Shown piece by piece: positions 34,277 to 42,303 of a stretch of DNA of 64,000 nucleotides (within the stretch, counting starts at the first letter, position 1; every line of letters begins with the position of its first letter). Both the position numbers and the translations under genes were made by a program. The notes beneath the pieces were generated by a model that had not been told where the DNA came from, ran no database searches, and saw only the letters and a list, made by a program, of their open reading frames with translations. This DNA is from HXMU1420-2 sp017643305 (GTDB lineage: Bacteria; Pseudomonadota; Alphaproteobacteria; Rhodobacterales; Rhodobacteraceae), in the NCBI GenBank assembly GCA_965217135.1, contig OZ244249.1:2046001-2110000 (forward strand), written 5' to 3'.

Positions 34277-35935
34277 ATGGCACCCGCTTCTGATACAGGG
34301 TCTAACCCCAGCTACCTGACAGCGCTGCAAAACTTTGATCTGGATGTTGCAAAGGCTCGATTCTCCGGCAGCTTCAGCGACGGCATAAATGCGTGCGTGG
34401 AATGTTGTGATGCCCATCTGCAGAACAACGCTGTGGCCTTGGACTGGATCGCCTTGGACGGACACCATGAAACCCGCAGCTTTGCAGATCTGCGCGACCA
34501 GGCGTCCCGCTTTGCCAACCTTTTGACCGAACAGGGCATAAAGCCCGGCGATATCGTCGCGGGGCTGCTGCCGCGCACCCCGGATCTGGTGGCCGTTGTT
34601 CTCGGCGCTCTCCGGGCAGGCGCAGCTTATCAGCCATTGTTTACTGCGTTTGGGCCCAAGGCCATTCAGGATCGTTTGACAATGAGCGGGGCAAAGCTCG
34701 TCGTGACTGATGCTGCCAATCGTCAAAAGCTTGACGGTGTGGATGCGTGTCCACCTGTCGCGACAATTGTGGATACGTCGAATGAACTTGTCGCCGGGGA
34801 CATTGATTTCCGCAGTTCTATGGCATCGCAATCTGTTGAGTTTGCTCCGGTCATGCGCAGCGGCGATGATCTGATGTTCATGATGGCAACCTCCGGCACG
34901 ACGGGACCTGCCAAAGGTGTTCCGGTACCCCTGAACGCCCTGTTGGCCTTCAGATCCTACATGGTCGACGGGATTGATTTGCAGCGCGAGGACGTTTTCT
35001 GGAACATTGCGGACCCGGGCTGGGCGTACGGGCTCTATTATGCGGTCATCGGTCCGCTTCTGTTGGGGCATGCGACCACTTTGGTCGAAGGGCCATTCAC
35101 CGTGGACGGAACATATGACGTGATCTCCAGACTGGGCGTTACCAATTTTGCCGGCGCGCCCACGGCGTTTCGGTTGATCATTGCCTCGGGGACCCAACGC
35201 GCGGCCCAACTGAGGGACCGGATCCGCGTTATCAGTAGCGCGGGTGAACCTTTGAACCCCGAAGTCATACGCTGGTTTGAGGCAGAGCTGAACGCACCGA
35301 TCAAAGATCACTATGGGCAAACTGAAACTGGGATGATGGTGAACAACCACCATGGGCTGGATCATCCGGTACGACCGGGATCCGCCGGTTATGTGATGCC
35401 GGGGTTCATGGTGGAAGTTCTGGCCGAGGACGGCAGCATCTCTGGCCTCAATGAGCCAGGCCAACTGGCCGTGAATATAGCAGGTTCACCGCTCTTGTTC
35501 TTTGGTGGCTACCTGAACAAAGGGAATAAATCGATCGTGAACGGCTATTATCTGACAGGTGACACGGTCGAACGGGATGAAAACGGATGCATTACATTCG
35601 TGGGGCGGAACGACGATGTCATCACATCATCAGGATATCGGATTGGGCCGTTTGATGTTGAAAGCGCTCTGATCGAACACACTGCTGTAACCGAGGCGGC
35701 TGTCGTCGGCGTGCCGGACAAGGAACGGACCGAGATCGTGAAAGCGGTTGTCGTGCTGGCGGACGGTACAAAGGGGAATGAAGAGCTGGCCAAGGAATTG
35801 CAGGACTACGTCAAACAACGCCTTTCAGCACATGCCTATCCCCGTCTTATCGAATTCGTCAGCGAACTGCCGAAAACACCAAGCGGCAAAATTCAAAGGT
35901 TCCTGTTACGACAAGCGAGCGTTGGCACGGGGTAA
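34277..35935 (+). CDS. AMP-forming acyl-CoA synthetase (AcsA/ACSM-like)
   Basis: A 552-residue adenylate-forming ligase closest to acetyl-CoA synthetase-like and medium-chain (ACSM) enzymes. Motifs are MMATSGTTGPAKGV (A3), NIADPGWAYGLYYA, DHYGQTETGMM (A5), NGYYLTGDTVE (A7), VGRNDDVITSSGYRIGPFDVE (A8) and TPSGKIQRFLLR (A10 Lys). It should convert the acid end-product of the upstream pathway, or another short acid, to a CoA ester. The ATG at 34277 follows GAGGAGAACG; the open frame upstream to 34214 is not family-like. It is 160 bases after the AA_synth gene on the same strand, so membership of that operon is likely but not certain. Confidence 0.84.
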   Translation: MAPASDTGSNPSYLTALQNFDLDVAKARFSGSFSDGINACVECCDAHLQNNAVALDWIALDGHHETRSFADLRDQASRFANLLTEQGIKPGDIVAGLLPRTPDLVAVVLGALRAGAAYQPLFTAFGPKAIQDRLTMSGAKLVVTDAANRQKLDGVDACPPVATIVDTSNELVAGDIDFRSSMASQSVEFAPVMRSGDDLMFMMATSGTTGPAKGVPVPLNALLAFRSYMVDGIDLQREDVFWNIADPGWAYGLYYAVIGPLLLGHATTLVEGPFTVDGTYDVISRLGVTNFAGAPTAFRLIIASGTQRAAQLRDRIRVISSAGEPLNPEVIRWFEAELNAPIKDHYGQTETGMMVNNHHGLDHPVRPGSAGYVMPGFMVEVLAEDGSISGLNEPGQLAVNIAGSPLLFFGGYLNKGNKSIVNGYYLTGDTVERDENGCITFVGRNDDVITSSGYRIGPFDVESALIEHTAVTEAAVVGVPDKERTEIVKAVVVLADGTKGNEELAKELQDYVKQRLSAHAYPRLIEFVSELPKTPSGKIQRFLLRQASVGTG

Positions 35936-35978
35936 TCCGGTTTTTGGAATCCAAGGTCTCAGGCCCTGGGCAATTCCT

Positions 35979-36443
35979 TCATATCTTCAGATCGAGGCGC
36001 GGCTTCCAGAACGGTCGGAAAAGTTCAATCTTCGGACACCGGTTCATCACAACCTGCAGACCGGCGTCTTCGGCAAGTTTTGCTGCCTTGTCGTCATACA
36101 CGCCGATCTGACCCCACAGAACCTTGGCACCTATTGCAATGGCCTTCTCGGCGAAGCCATAGAGTTCTTCCTTGGGCCTAAAAACGTCAACCATATCTAC
36201 CGGTTTGTCGATTTCTTCCAGTGAATGGTAAACCTTGAGCCCCCGAATTTCCGTAACATTCGGGTTGGGGTTCACCGGCAAGATATCATAGCCAATTTCG
36301 CTGAGTTGCCGCAGTACGCCATAGCTGAACTTGGTTTTATCGGCGCTCGCCCCCACCATCGCAATTGTCTTAACCGAACTCAGGATATCAGCGAGGAATT
36401 TGGGGTCATAATCATAGATGCGGTCAATATCTGCTTCGGGCAT
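35979..36443 (-). CDS. CoA-binding domain protein (YccU-like)
   Basis: A 154-residue single Rossmann-like CoA-binding domain of the CoA_binding_2/YccU type. The nucleotide motif VKTIAMVGASADKTKFSYGV is near residues 24-43, PVNPNP follows the second strand, and LWGQIGVYDDKAAKLAEDAGLQVVMNRCPKIE gives the C-terminal part with the conserved Asn-Arg-Cys. Such proteins bind CoA but have no known catalytic role. It is the last of three minus-strand genes with the methanethiol-oxidase-like gene and a ferredoxin (gap of 3 bases), so it may assist that system. Confidence 0.82.
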   Translation of the reverse strand: MPEADIDRIYDYDPKFLADILSSVKTIAMVGASADKTKFSYGVLRQLSEIGYDILPVNPNPNVTEIRGLKVYHSLEEIDKPVDMVDVFRPKEELYGFAEKAIAIGAKVLWGQIGVYDDKAAKLAEDAGLQVVMNRCPKIELFRPFWKPRLDLKI

Positions 36444-36446
36444 AGG

Positions 36447-36812
36447 TTAACCTCCCTTCGGCGTCGCAATGTCCGCCTTGAGTTCGTGGGGTTGTAGCGG
36501 GTCGATAAACGGGTTGCGGTAGAGCTTGTCGTGGCTCTCAACCCCGATCTCCAGTGTGATGTCAGATGTCGCGCGGGCCACACACAGGATCACGTAACCA
36601 TTGGCGATTTGCCTGTTGTTCAGCGCAACTTGTCTGCGTTGATCCACTGAACCCGCCGTAAGCTTGGCCGCACAGGTTATGCAGCCGCCATACTTGCAGC
36701 CATAAGGCAGATCGACACCCTGTTCGCGCAAAGTGTCCAGAAGAGGGCGGCGCGCGTCTACGTCATATGTCGCCCCATGCCGATTTGCGATTGTCACGGT
36801 ATGCGTCGTCAT
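36447..36812 (-). CDS. 2Fe-2S ferredoxin
   Basis: A 121-residue plant-type ferredoxin domain protein. The cluster ligands are C39, C44 and C47 (CKYGGCITC) and C77 (ILCVAR). It resembles the ferredoxin domains of phenol or vanillate oxygenase reductases, but no reductase domain is attached. I chose the ATG at 36812, which overlaps the upstream gene's stop (ATGA); a longer frame adds seven residues. Translational coupling to the SBP56/methanethiol-oxidase-like protein suggests it donates or accepts electrons for it, an inference. Confidence 0.85.
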   Translation of the reverse strand: MTTHTVTIANRHGATYDVDARRPLLDTLREQGVDLPYGCKYGGCITCAAKLTAGSVDQRRQVALNNRQIANGYVILCVARATSDITLEIGVESHDKLYRNPFIDPLQPHELKADIATPKGG

Positions 36813-38164
36813 AACCAGATGTCGCTTGTGCAATCGCCGCCCGGATACCTGCTTTCATGGCAGCGCGATGGACCATTTGGTTCAGCGCCGAAGTTCACGA
36901 TGAAGTCCTCGTTTATCTTCATGCCACCGTTTTCAGGATCGCAGTCGATCATCACCATCACCCCGCCTTTTTCGCGGATTTCGGGATAGAACTGGTTATC
37001 CCAGGTCGAGAAAAGCGAGGTTGTGACATAAAGCCGTCGGCCGTCGAGAGAGAGCTGGAACATCTGTGGGCCGCCAGCAACCTCAACGCCGTTTACGGTT
37101 GGAGCTTTGCCCAGAAGGCCCCCCATGAAAACCTGGCCGGTCAGCTTGGGATTGTGCGGATCGGTGATGTCGTACTGGCGCATATCGCCATGCAGCCAGT
37201 TGTTGAGATACAGATATTTGTCGTCCATCGAGATCAGGATCGCCGACATCACACCCGGCAGGGGGATGGGCCATGCTGGATGCATTTCGTTTTCGACATC
37301 GATGATCTTTTCCCACTGCCAGGCGCCATCGCTGTCCTTCCACCAGTGAATGACATTGGTCGACAGCGCTGCGCCACAGAAACCATGCGTGCTGTCAGGG
37401 TCGTGGTGGAACTTGACCTCAAGCGGCAACAGCCCATCTTCGCCAAGGTAAAAGCTTTCAACCGGCTCACGTTTTTCGAAATCCCAGAAGTGCAGCTCGC
37501 GGCCGTATTTCAGATGCCCCACTTCTTCGAGGTCGAAGCCCGGCATAAAGGTATTGGGCGCGGCCCATTCTGAACTCACCATCACGTTGTGGCGCGGCTG
37601 ATACCAGAAATCGTAGCCAAACTTGATGTCGCCCATGGAGCTTTCCCACCGGCCGACAATGTTAAAGTTCTTGTCGAGGTGCAGATAGCCACCCGGGGCC
37701 TCGCCCTTGGCATCTCCAAGAAAGGAAATGATGATCTCAGAGCCAAGGCAATGCACCGTGTGTGGGCCAGACAGATCAGCCTTGGCCTTTATCTCGGCTC
37801 CATCGATCACCTTGTGCAGCCGGGGGGCCCGGGGGTCGGTTGCCGTATCAACGATGTGCAGGTTGTTGGACCGCACGCCAGGCAGGATCAGATATTTGCG
37901 CGACATGGAACTGTCGTCGTGGCAAGACGAACAGGCATTCCAGCCCATATGGTGGAGCTCATCCCCGATCCCGGGCATCTCCAGTCGGTGGATCACTTCG
38001 GAATAGGTCGGGCTGTTCGGGTCTACATCCACGGTCGCCAGGTAGTCAGGTTTCTGGATGCCTGTGCCTGTGTAGATCGCGATTGTGTACAGAAGTTTTT
38101 CCCGAGGGGCTTCGATGGCCTCTTGCGGACTTTTGTAACCTGGCCCGCAGCATGCTCCGTCCAT
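36809..38164 (-). CDS. Selenium-binding protein 56 / methanethiol oxidase-like protein
   Basis: A 451-residue member of the SELENBP1/MtoX family. Bacterial MtoX oxidises methanethiol to formaldehyde, sulfide and peroxide. Visible landmarks are the N-terminal CCGPGYKSPQEAI, the CSSC motif (C78 and C81 in NACSSCHDD), HTVHCLG, FMPGFDLEEVGHLKYG, and PHNPKLTGQVFMGGL. I chose the ATG at 38164 because it follows GGGAGGGATATC and begins exactly at the family N-terminus; the 18 extra upstream codons lie over the promoter. No signal peptide is evident. It leads a three-gene unit with ferredoxin and CoA-binding protein and is divergent from an IclR regulator. Confidence 0.85.
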   Translation of the reverse strand: MDGACCGPGYKSPQEAIEAPREKLLYTIAIYTGTGIQKPDYLATVDVDPNSPTYSEVIHRLEMPGIGDELHHMGWNACSSCHDDSSMSRKYLILPGVRSNNLHIVDTATDPRAPRLHKVIDGAEIKAKADLSGPHTVHCLGSEIIISFLGDAKGEAPGGYLHLDKNFNIVGRWESSMGDIKFGYDFWYQPRHNVMVSSEWAAPNTFMPGFDLEEVGHLKYGRELHFWDFEKREPVESFYLGEDGLLPLEVKFHHDPDSTHGFCGAALSTNVIHWWKDSDGAWQWEKIIDVENEMHPAWPIPLPGVMSAILISMDDKYLYLNNWLHGDMRQYDITDPHNPKLTGQVFMGGLLGKAPTVNGVEVAGGPQMFQLSLDGRRLYVTTSLFSTWDNQFYPEIREKGGVMVMIDCDPENGGMKINEDFIVNFGAEPNGPSRCHESRYPGGDCTSDIWL

Positions 38165-38195
38165 AGTGATATCCCTCCCTTGCTTCCGGTTACTG

Positions 38196-38226
38196 TATCG
38201 TATAACGAAAAATGGCATATCGTATA
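38196..38226. promoter_or_regulatory. Direct repeats TATCGTATA in the MTO-like/IclR intergenic region
   Basis: TATCGTATA occurs at 38196-38204 and again at 38218-38226, 22 bp apart, two turns on one DNA face. They lie between the divergent methanethiol-oxidase-like gene and the IclR-family regulator, immediately before the regulator's start, as expected of an operator through which the regulator controls both genes. Confidence 0.55.
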
Positions 38227-38235
38227 GTGAGAAAA

Positions 38236-38997
38236 ATGTATCTCGAACGCATCGCGCTGGTCTTGGAAATCATTGGTCAGAAAGGCCGCGCAACGGTTGC
38301 TGATATCTGTGCCCAGTCCGATCTGCCCAAACCAACTGCATATAGACTGGTTCAGGAACTTGTTACGTCCGGTTTGCTTGAAACGCCCGCGCGGGGGGTG
38401 TTCGCCATCGGAGCAAGGTTGAAGCGCATCACGTTAAGCGATTATTCCGACGCCGCGCTTTTGGAAGTTATCGCACCAGTGCTGTCCAGCGCGGCTGATG
38501 AGTATGGCGCTGCGTTTTTCTTGTCTCGCCTGCGCAGTCACTGGGTTGAGATCATTCACGTTGCAACACCGCAAACGGGTGTTTCTTACCTCCATCCCGG
38601 TTTGGGCAAGCGTCCGATACACGCGTGTTCCTGCGCCAAGGCCATCGCCGCCGTGTCGCCCGATCTTCTGACCCATGACGAGTTGAGGGGGCAGCTTAAG
38701 CGATATACGGATCATACCATCACCAACCGTGAAGATCTGGAATCGGAACTTGAGACCGTGCGCGCCCAAGGCTACGCCGAATGTGTTGAGGAATTGGAGC
38801 GAGGCATAAGCTCTGTTGCTACGGGATTGGCACCGACGGGCGCTGGCGCAACGTTGTCGATTGGCGCAACCGCTTCCGTTCGGGTTTTTACACCGGGTGT
38901 GCGAAGCAAGCTTGGCCAGACCCTGATCGCAATGTCCCATGATTTGTCCAAGGCACTGGGATGGGACGAAGGGGACATCGAAAGGAAGTCCGCGTAG
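38236..38997 (+). CDS. IclR-family transcriptional regulator
   Basis: A 253-residue regulator: an N-terminal winged helix-turn-helix (residues about 5-65, TVADICAQSDLPKPTAYRLVQELV) and a C-terminal effector-binding domain with HACSCAKAIAA and EELERGISSVA, typical of IclR proteins. It probably senses a small molecule linked to the divergent SBP56/ferredoxin operon. I prefer the ATG at 38236 (GTGAG ahead) over 38212, since the latter would put the coding region across the second direct repeat; eight residues are at stake. Confidence 0.85.
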   Translation: MYLERIALVLEIIGQKGRATVADICAQSDLPKPTAYRLVQELVTSGLLETPARGVFAIGARLKRITLSDYSDAALLEVIAPVLSSAADEYGAAFFLSRLRSHWVEIIHVATPQTGVSYLHPGLGKRPIHACSCAKAIAAVSPDLLTHDELRGQLKRYTDHTITNREDLESELETVRAQGYAECVEELERGISSVATGLAPTGAGATLSIGATASVRVFTPGVRSKLGQTLIAMSHDLSKALGWDEGDIERKSA

Positions 38998-39220
38998 GGC
39001 TGCGCCTTTTGGGTTTCTCGTGCTCAATTCGGATCGCCGGCTCAATCCATTGGTTGCGCTTGGTTAGGGGCGGCACACAAAGGTCGTGTCCAAGGGTGAT
39101 GCAATGATCAGGAGGTCTTTGCAGTCAATGCGAAGCTGAACGCAGAGAGGCCATGCGGAACATGGCTTCATGCAGGCCGGTCCCAGTCTGAAACGTCATC
39201 TGATTATTTGATGGGTTTTC

Positions 39221-39266
39221 TGGAGCGGGTAACGGGCATCGAACCTGTAACTTAAGATTCTGAAGC
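39221..39266. repeat. Diverged copy of the tRNA-Gly(CCC) 3' end (distal attachment site)
   Basis: Forty-one of 46 bases match the 3' end of the intact tRNA-Gly gene at 42258-42303 in the same orientation, starting with TGGAGCGGGTAACGGG. It is not a tRNA gene because the 5' half is missing. It lies on the 3' side of the tRNA, as expected of the duplicate left by integration of an element into the tRNA 3' end. The five mismatches show it is old. Confidence 0.75.
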
Positions 39267-39409
39267 ACGTTATTCACATTCTGCAACCCCATAAAACAGG
39301 AGATATGAGGCCAACTTGTTCAAAATCTGTTCAAAAATATCCGCACTGAAACGGCTTTAACTGAAACTAAACAAGGTTTTTGGTTACTTTGAGCTACGGT
39401 GAGAAATTT

Positions 39410-39511
39410 GTAAGAGACATCCGCCGCGCCACGCGCAAGCAATATTTAGCGGAAGAGAAGATCAGGATCGTGCTGGACGGCCTGAAGGGCGAGGGCAGTA
39501 TTGCAGAGTAG
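39410..39511 (+). pseudogene. Fragment of an IS3-family OrfA transposase
   Basis: Translates as VRDIRRATRKQYLAEEKIRI continuing to DGLKGEGSIAE and then a TAG, where intact OrfA proteins of this IS3 group continue LCRREGI. The next codons (CRMG) still partly resemble it. Only about 33 residues of an approximately 90-100-residue OrfA are left, with no start codon or terminal inverted repeats visible, so the element is dead. The rest of the 38998-39557 gap holds the tRNA-like repeat and nothing else that I recognise. Confidence 0.75.
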
Positions 39512-39557
39512 TGCCGCATGGGAAGTGGTCTGGTGGCTTTTTAGCCCACAGATGCTG

Positions 39558-40463
39558 CTACCAGGTGTGGGGCCCGCGATCGGAGAATTCCCGCAGCAGG
39601 AAATCGATGAACGCCCGCACTTTTGGCTGGGTGAACCGGCCACTGGGATAGACCGCCTGCAGCGCAATTTCTTCACCTTCGAGGTTGGGCATTGCATCCA
39701 CGACCAGCCCCCGCCGCATTGCGTCCGCGTAGAGAAAGCTGGGCAGATACGCAATGCCAAGGCCAGAGATGGCAGTCGTCAGCAACGATTGCCCATCATT
39801 GATGGCCAGCGCACTCGTGGCCCGCACTTGATGCTGGGTGTTGTTGGGGCCCCGCAAGGTCCAGACATGGCTGCTGGGCCGGATCGTGCCGTGCAGAAGC
39901 TTGTGCCTGCTTAACTCTGGAATGCTTTCCGGTATCCCATGCCGTGCCAGATAGGCGGGACTTGCCACTAGCCGTTTTTCGGCTTGGGCGAACTTTCGGG
40001 CTCGCAGGGAGCTGTCTTCCAGATCGCCAACGCGTATGGCTACGTCAAACCCTTCGCTGATCAGCTCTGCCAACCTGTTTTGAAACACCAGGCTGATGGA
40101 CAGGTCTGGGAATTCTTCCAGAAATGATCCGATGACCGGGGCCAGATGGGCCACGCCAAAATCGGTGGCGGCCGAGACACGCAGGATTCCGCTGGGTTTG
40201 GCTTGTAGTGCGGTGACCATGGCATCGGCTTCCCCTGCGTCGTCAAGAATGCGGCTGGCCCGGTCGTAATAGGCCAGCCCGATTTCAGTGGGGCTAACGC
40301 GACGGGTCGATCGCGACAGCAGTCGTGCGCCCAACCGGCCTTCGAGATTGGTAATGTGTTTGGACACGGCGGATTTGGACAGACCCAATCGCCGGGCGGC
40401 CACGGTGATGCCGCCTTGTTCCACAACTGTCGTGAATGCTTCCATCTCAACGAGATTTGCCAT
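39558..40463 (-). CDS. LysR-family transcriptional regulator
   Basis: A 301-residue LysR-type regulator. The N-terminal winged HTH (residues 1-62) reads VEQGGITVAARRLGLSKSAVSKHITNLEGRLGARLLSRSTRR; the rest is a periplasmic-binding-like effector domain with VSAATDFGVAHLAPVIGSFLEEFPDLSISL, of the type seen in AaeR/DmlR-like regulators. It sits inside the tRNA-Gly-bounded region next to the transposase fragment, with no obvious target gene adjacent. The start ATG at 40463 is directly at the conserved N-terminus. Confidence 0.87.
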   Translation of the reverse strand: MANLVEMEAFTTVVEQGGITVAARRLGLSKSAVSKHITNLEGRLGARLLSRSTRRVSPTEIGLAYYDRASRILDDAGEADAMVTALQAKPSGILRVSAATDFGVAHLAPVIGSFLEEFPDLSISLVFQNRLAELISEGFDVAIRVGDLEDSSLRARKFAQAEKRLVASPAYLARHGIPESIPELSRHKLLHGTIRPSSHVWTLRGPNNTQHQVRATSALAINDGQSLLTTAISGLGIAYLPSFLYADAMRRGLVVDAMPNLEGEEIALQAVYPSGRFTQPKVRAFIDFLLREFSDRGPHTW

Positions 40464-40962
40464 TGGCCCCTCCGGTAAATCGACGGAAACTATCTCCTAC
40501 ATTTGCCATTGTGATGCTTTCTTAGTTTCCCGTAGGGGCTAACCATAAGCGGTTGCAAGCAGTCTAGAAGCAAGACGAACGCTTAGATTCATTACCAATA
40601 AGCAGAGCGGAGCTATGCTTCCGTAGATAGCCCTATACGATTTTTGCCAAGGTTATGTGGCGCGATCGCGTTTTGCTCTTTCCAGATTGAATTTGCCGGA
40701 TTTTTCGGAAAATGCCTTAATATCTGGCCTTTCCCCCACTGAGGTGGTCCTCCGCTATGTTAAGGAGATTGGAGGAAACATATGGCCAACATGGGATCAA
40801 CTTTATGGTCAGTGAAAACGGATGCAACGGATCGGATAATAGTGACCTGATCTCAGGCCCACGCCTATCCACAGCGGTGCGAGTTTCGTAGCAGGCGAGT
40901 ACGGCGAAGTTCTGAAGCAAAAGCTGCGGCAACACTGCGTTTCGTCTGAAAAGAAACGTGGG
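40464..40962. other. Gene-free stretch in the relic, with a possible IS leader remnant
   Basis: About 500 bases without a credible gene. Around 40733-40782 the sequence (CCCCCACTGAGGTGGTCC, then AGGAGATTGGAGGAAAC before an ATG at 40781) resembles, from memory, the left end and OrfA leader of IS3-type elements in this family, but the following frame closes after about 20 codons. This would fit a second insertion-sequence scar; the evidence is weak. Confidence 0.3.
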
Positions 40963-41436
40963 TTAGCCGTCGTTGCCAGTGAGTAGCATCGCGTCGTTCT
41001 TGTCTTCGCTCGTGTAGGCATTGACCGCCTGCGTCGTGCGGAACGTCCGGCTGCGGGGGTGCATTTCCGCAATCGTCGAGCAGTTCGTCAGTTTCAGGTG
41101 TCGCCGAAGGGTCATCTTGGCCCCAAAGTTCTGGTGATAGGCCATTACCTCGGGCGACGGCCCGCCCTTGCGGGTCGCGGTGCCTGTATCGACCCAGCCA
41201 AGCAGGTCGGCAGCCTGTCGACGCTTTTCGCTGACTAACTCGAGGCGCGCCAGTTCGGCGACGGCGATTAGGTCGCCTTGGCTCCAGTCTTCAGGCGATC
41301 TGTGATTGATGATCATGCGAAAGAACGCCTCTTCGACATCGTTCAGAGGCATGATCTCGGGCGGGTCGACCCGCACAAGAGCCAGGGCGAACAATTCAGG
41401 TTTATGGTTTGCGGCGTTTGCGCTTTGTTTTGCCAT
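40963..41436 (-). CDS. Phage terminase small subunit-like protein (P27-type), tentative
   Basis: A 157-residue protein with no membrane segments. The middle (NHRSPEDWSQGDLIAVAELARLELVSEKRRQAADLLG) and MTLRRHLKLTNCSTIAEMHPRSR resemble phage small terminase subunits, which bind pac/cos DNA. The adjacent HNH endonuclease remnant upstream supports this, because HNH and terminase genes are neighbours in many siphophages. I used the ATG at 41436; the frame continues to 41475. No large terminase follows, so if real it is an orphan in a decayed prophage. Confidence 0.5.
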   Translation of the reverse strand: MAKQSANAANHKPELFALALVRVDPPEIMPLNDVEEAFFRMIINHRSPEDWSQGDLIAVAELARLELVSEKRRQAADLLGWVDTGTATRKGGPSPEVMAYHQNFGAKMTLRRHLKLTNCSTIAEMHPRSRTFRTTQAVNAYTSEDKNDAMLLTGNDG

Positions 41437-41601
41437 TATGCGCACTTCTGGGGCGTATTCTGAGTTTCTGTGCATCTTGGCGCAGAGTGCGATGGTGCGA
41501 AGGCGGACATCCGAACAGTAAAATGTTCAATGAACACGCGGGGGCAAGAGGCGCTTGCAAGTCATCACACTCCCCCCAACCCTTGCTGCCCCTGCCTCTT
41601 G

Positions 41602-41880
41602 CTATCGCCAGTCGTCAGGCAAGCCGTCAGTCCCGACCCGACGGCGGGGGGTGCGGCTGTATGTGTGCGACGAGTGGCAGCCGTTGTGTGCCCCGCGTAG
41701 GTTCGAGGGGTCGAGGCGTAAGTTCAGTGCGTGCGGACGGGGTGGATGTGATCGACGATCATAGTCTCGTCAGCAGCGAACGGACGGCCGCAGAAGGCGC
41801 AGGTGCGACCAGATCGTCGCCATAGGCCGCGCCCCCTTCGTCTTGGCGCAGATCGCCTCGTAGGGATCGACGCTGTCGCT
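41602..41880 (-). pseudogene. HNH endonuclease, frameshifted phage remnant
   Basis: Reading the minus strand from about 41880 gives RGRGLWRRSGRTCAFCGRP then FAADETMIVDHIHPVRTH and a stop at 41724. In the next frame the homology continues as LNLRLDPSNLRGAHNGCHSS and on to a TAG at 41602. Together these hold the CxxC pair (first Cys codon at 41799-41801), the DHI core and the final NxxxxCHSSHT of an HNH nuclease. A one-frame shift therefore lies near 41724-41740. The true start is unclear. The gene lies upstream of the terminase-like gene in phage order. Confidence 0.6.
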
Positions 41881-42153
41881 GATGGTGCGCAGGCGGTCTG
41901 ACTTCGTCGCCGGGGTCTCGCCTGACATCTCGCGCAAGACGGCGGCGGACTCGTCGAAGGTCATCTCGTCGGCGCTGCCGATCACTGCATCTTTGCTGTC
42001 CGGCAAACGAGCGCCCCAGACAGCGCCCCGTGCGCCTTTGCGCAGCAGAACGTAACGCTTCGACCCCAGCGGGTGCGCATATTAGCTGCTGCGGGCGGGC
42101 AGGGCGTGCCACTTGGATTCATTCGACAGGTCGACCTTGGCTTTCTTCGGCAT
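41770..42153 (-). pseudogene. Unknown phage-type ORF interrupted by an in-frame stop
   Basis: An ATG at 42153 opens MPKKAKVDLSNESKWHALPA and stops at TAA (42082-42084, codon 24). The same frame then continues open for about 100 codons (YAHPLGSKRYVLLRKGARGA onward, later MTFDESAAVLREMSGETP) to 41770. One nonsense mutation thus separates two parts of what looks like a single protein. No family recognised. Its 3' part overlaps the HNH remnant in another frame, so the exact gene ends in this decayed region cannot be fixed. Confidence 0.45.
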
Positions 42154-42257
42154 CTCTTGGGCCTCGCTTGTTCAAAAAGTTCCTGAACCAGTCTGAACAA
42201 GTTCTCAGGGCCCTTACGCGCCGACCTGAACTATCGCCTTGTATATATATGTATTTT

Positions 42258-42303
42258 TGGAGCGGGTAACGGGAATCGAACCCGTAACTTAAGCTTGGGA
42301 AGC
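42258..42303. repeat. tRNA-proximal attachment-site repeat
   Basis: The 3' part of the intact tRNA-Gly gene that is duplicated, with five mismatches, at 39221-39266. Same orientation at both places, 3,037 bp apart. Confidence 0.72.

Larger units (their letters stand above)
39221..42303. mobile_element. Degraded integrated element (prophage/island remnant) at tRNA-Gly(CCC)
   Basis: Bounded by the intact tRNA 3' end and its diverged 46-bp duplicate. Contents are a transposase fragment, a LysR regulator, a terminase-small-subunit-like gene, a frameshifted HNH endonuclease and an ORF with an in-frame stop. HNH next to a small terminase gene is the order known from HK97-type phages. No integrase, large terminase, portal or capsid gene remains. 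The boundaries rest on the repeat pair; whether the LysR gene arrived with the phage is unknown. Confidence 0.65.

Noticed and set aside
41409..41825. 138-codon plus-strand frame across the HNH and terminase-like region
   Set aside because: It runs antisense to the HNH C-terminus, is Arg/Ser/Gly-rich low complexity, and has no family match.
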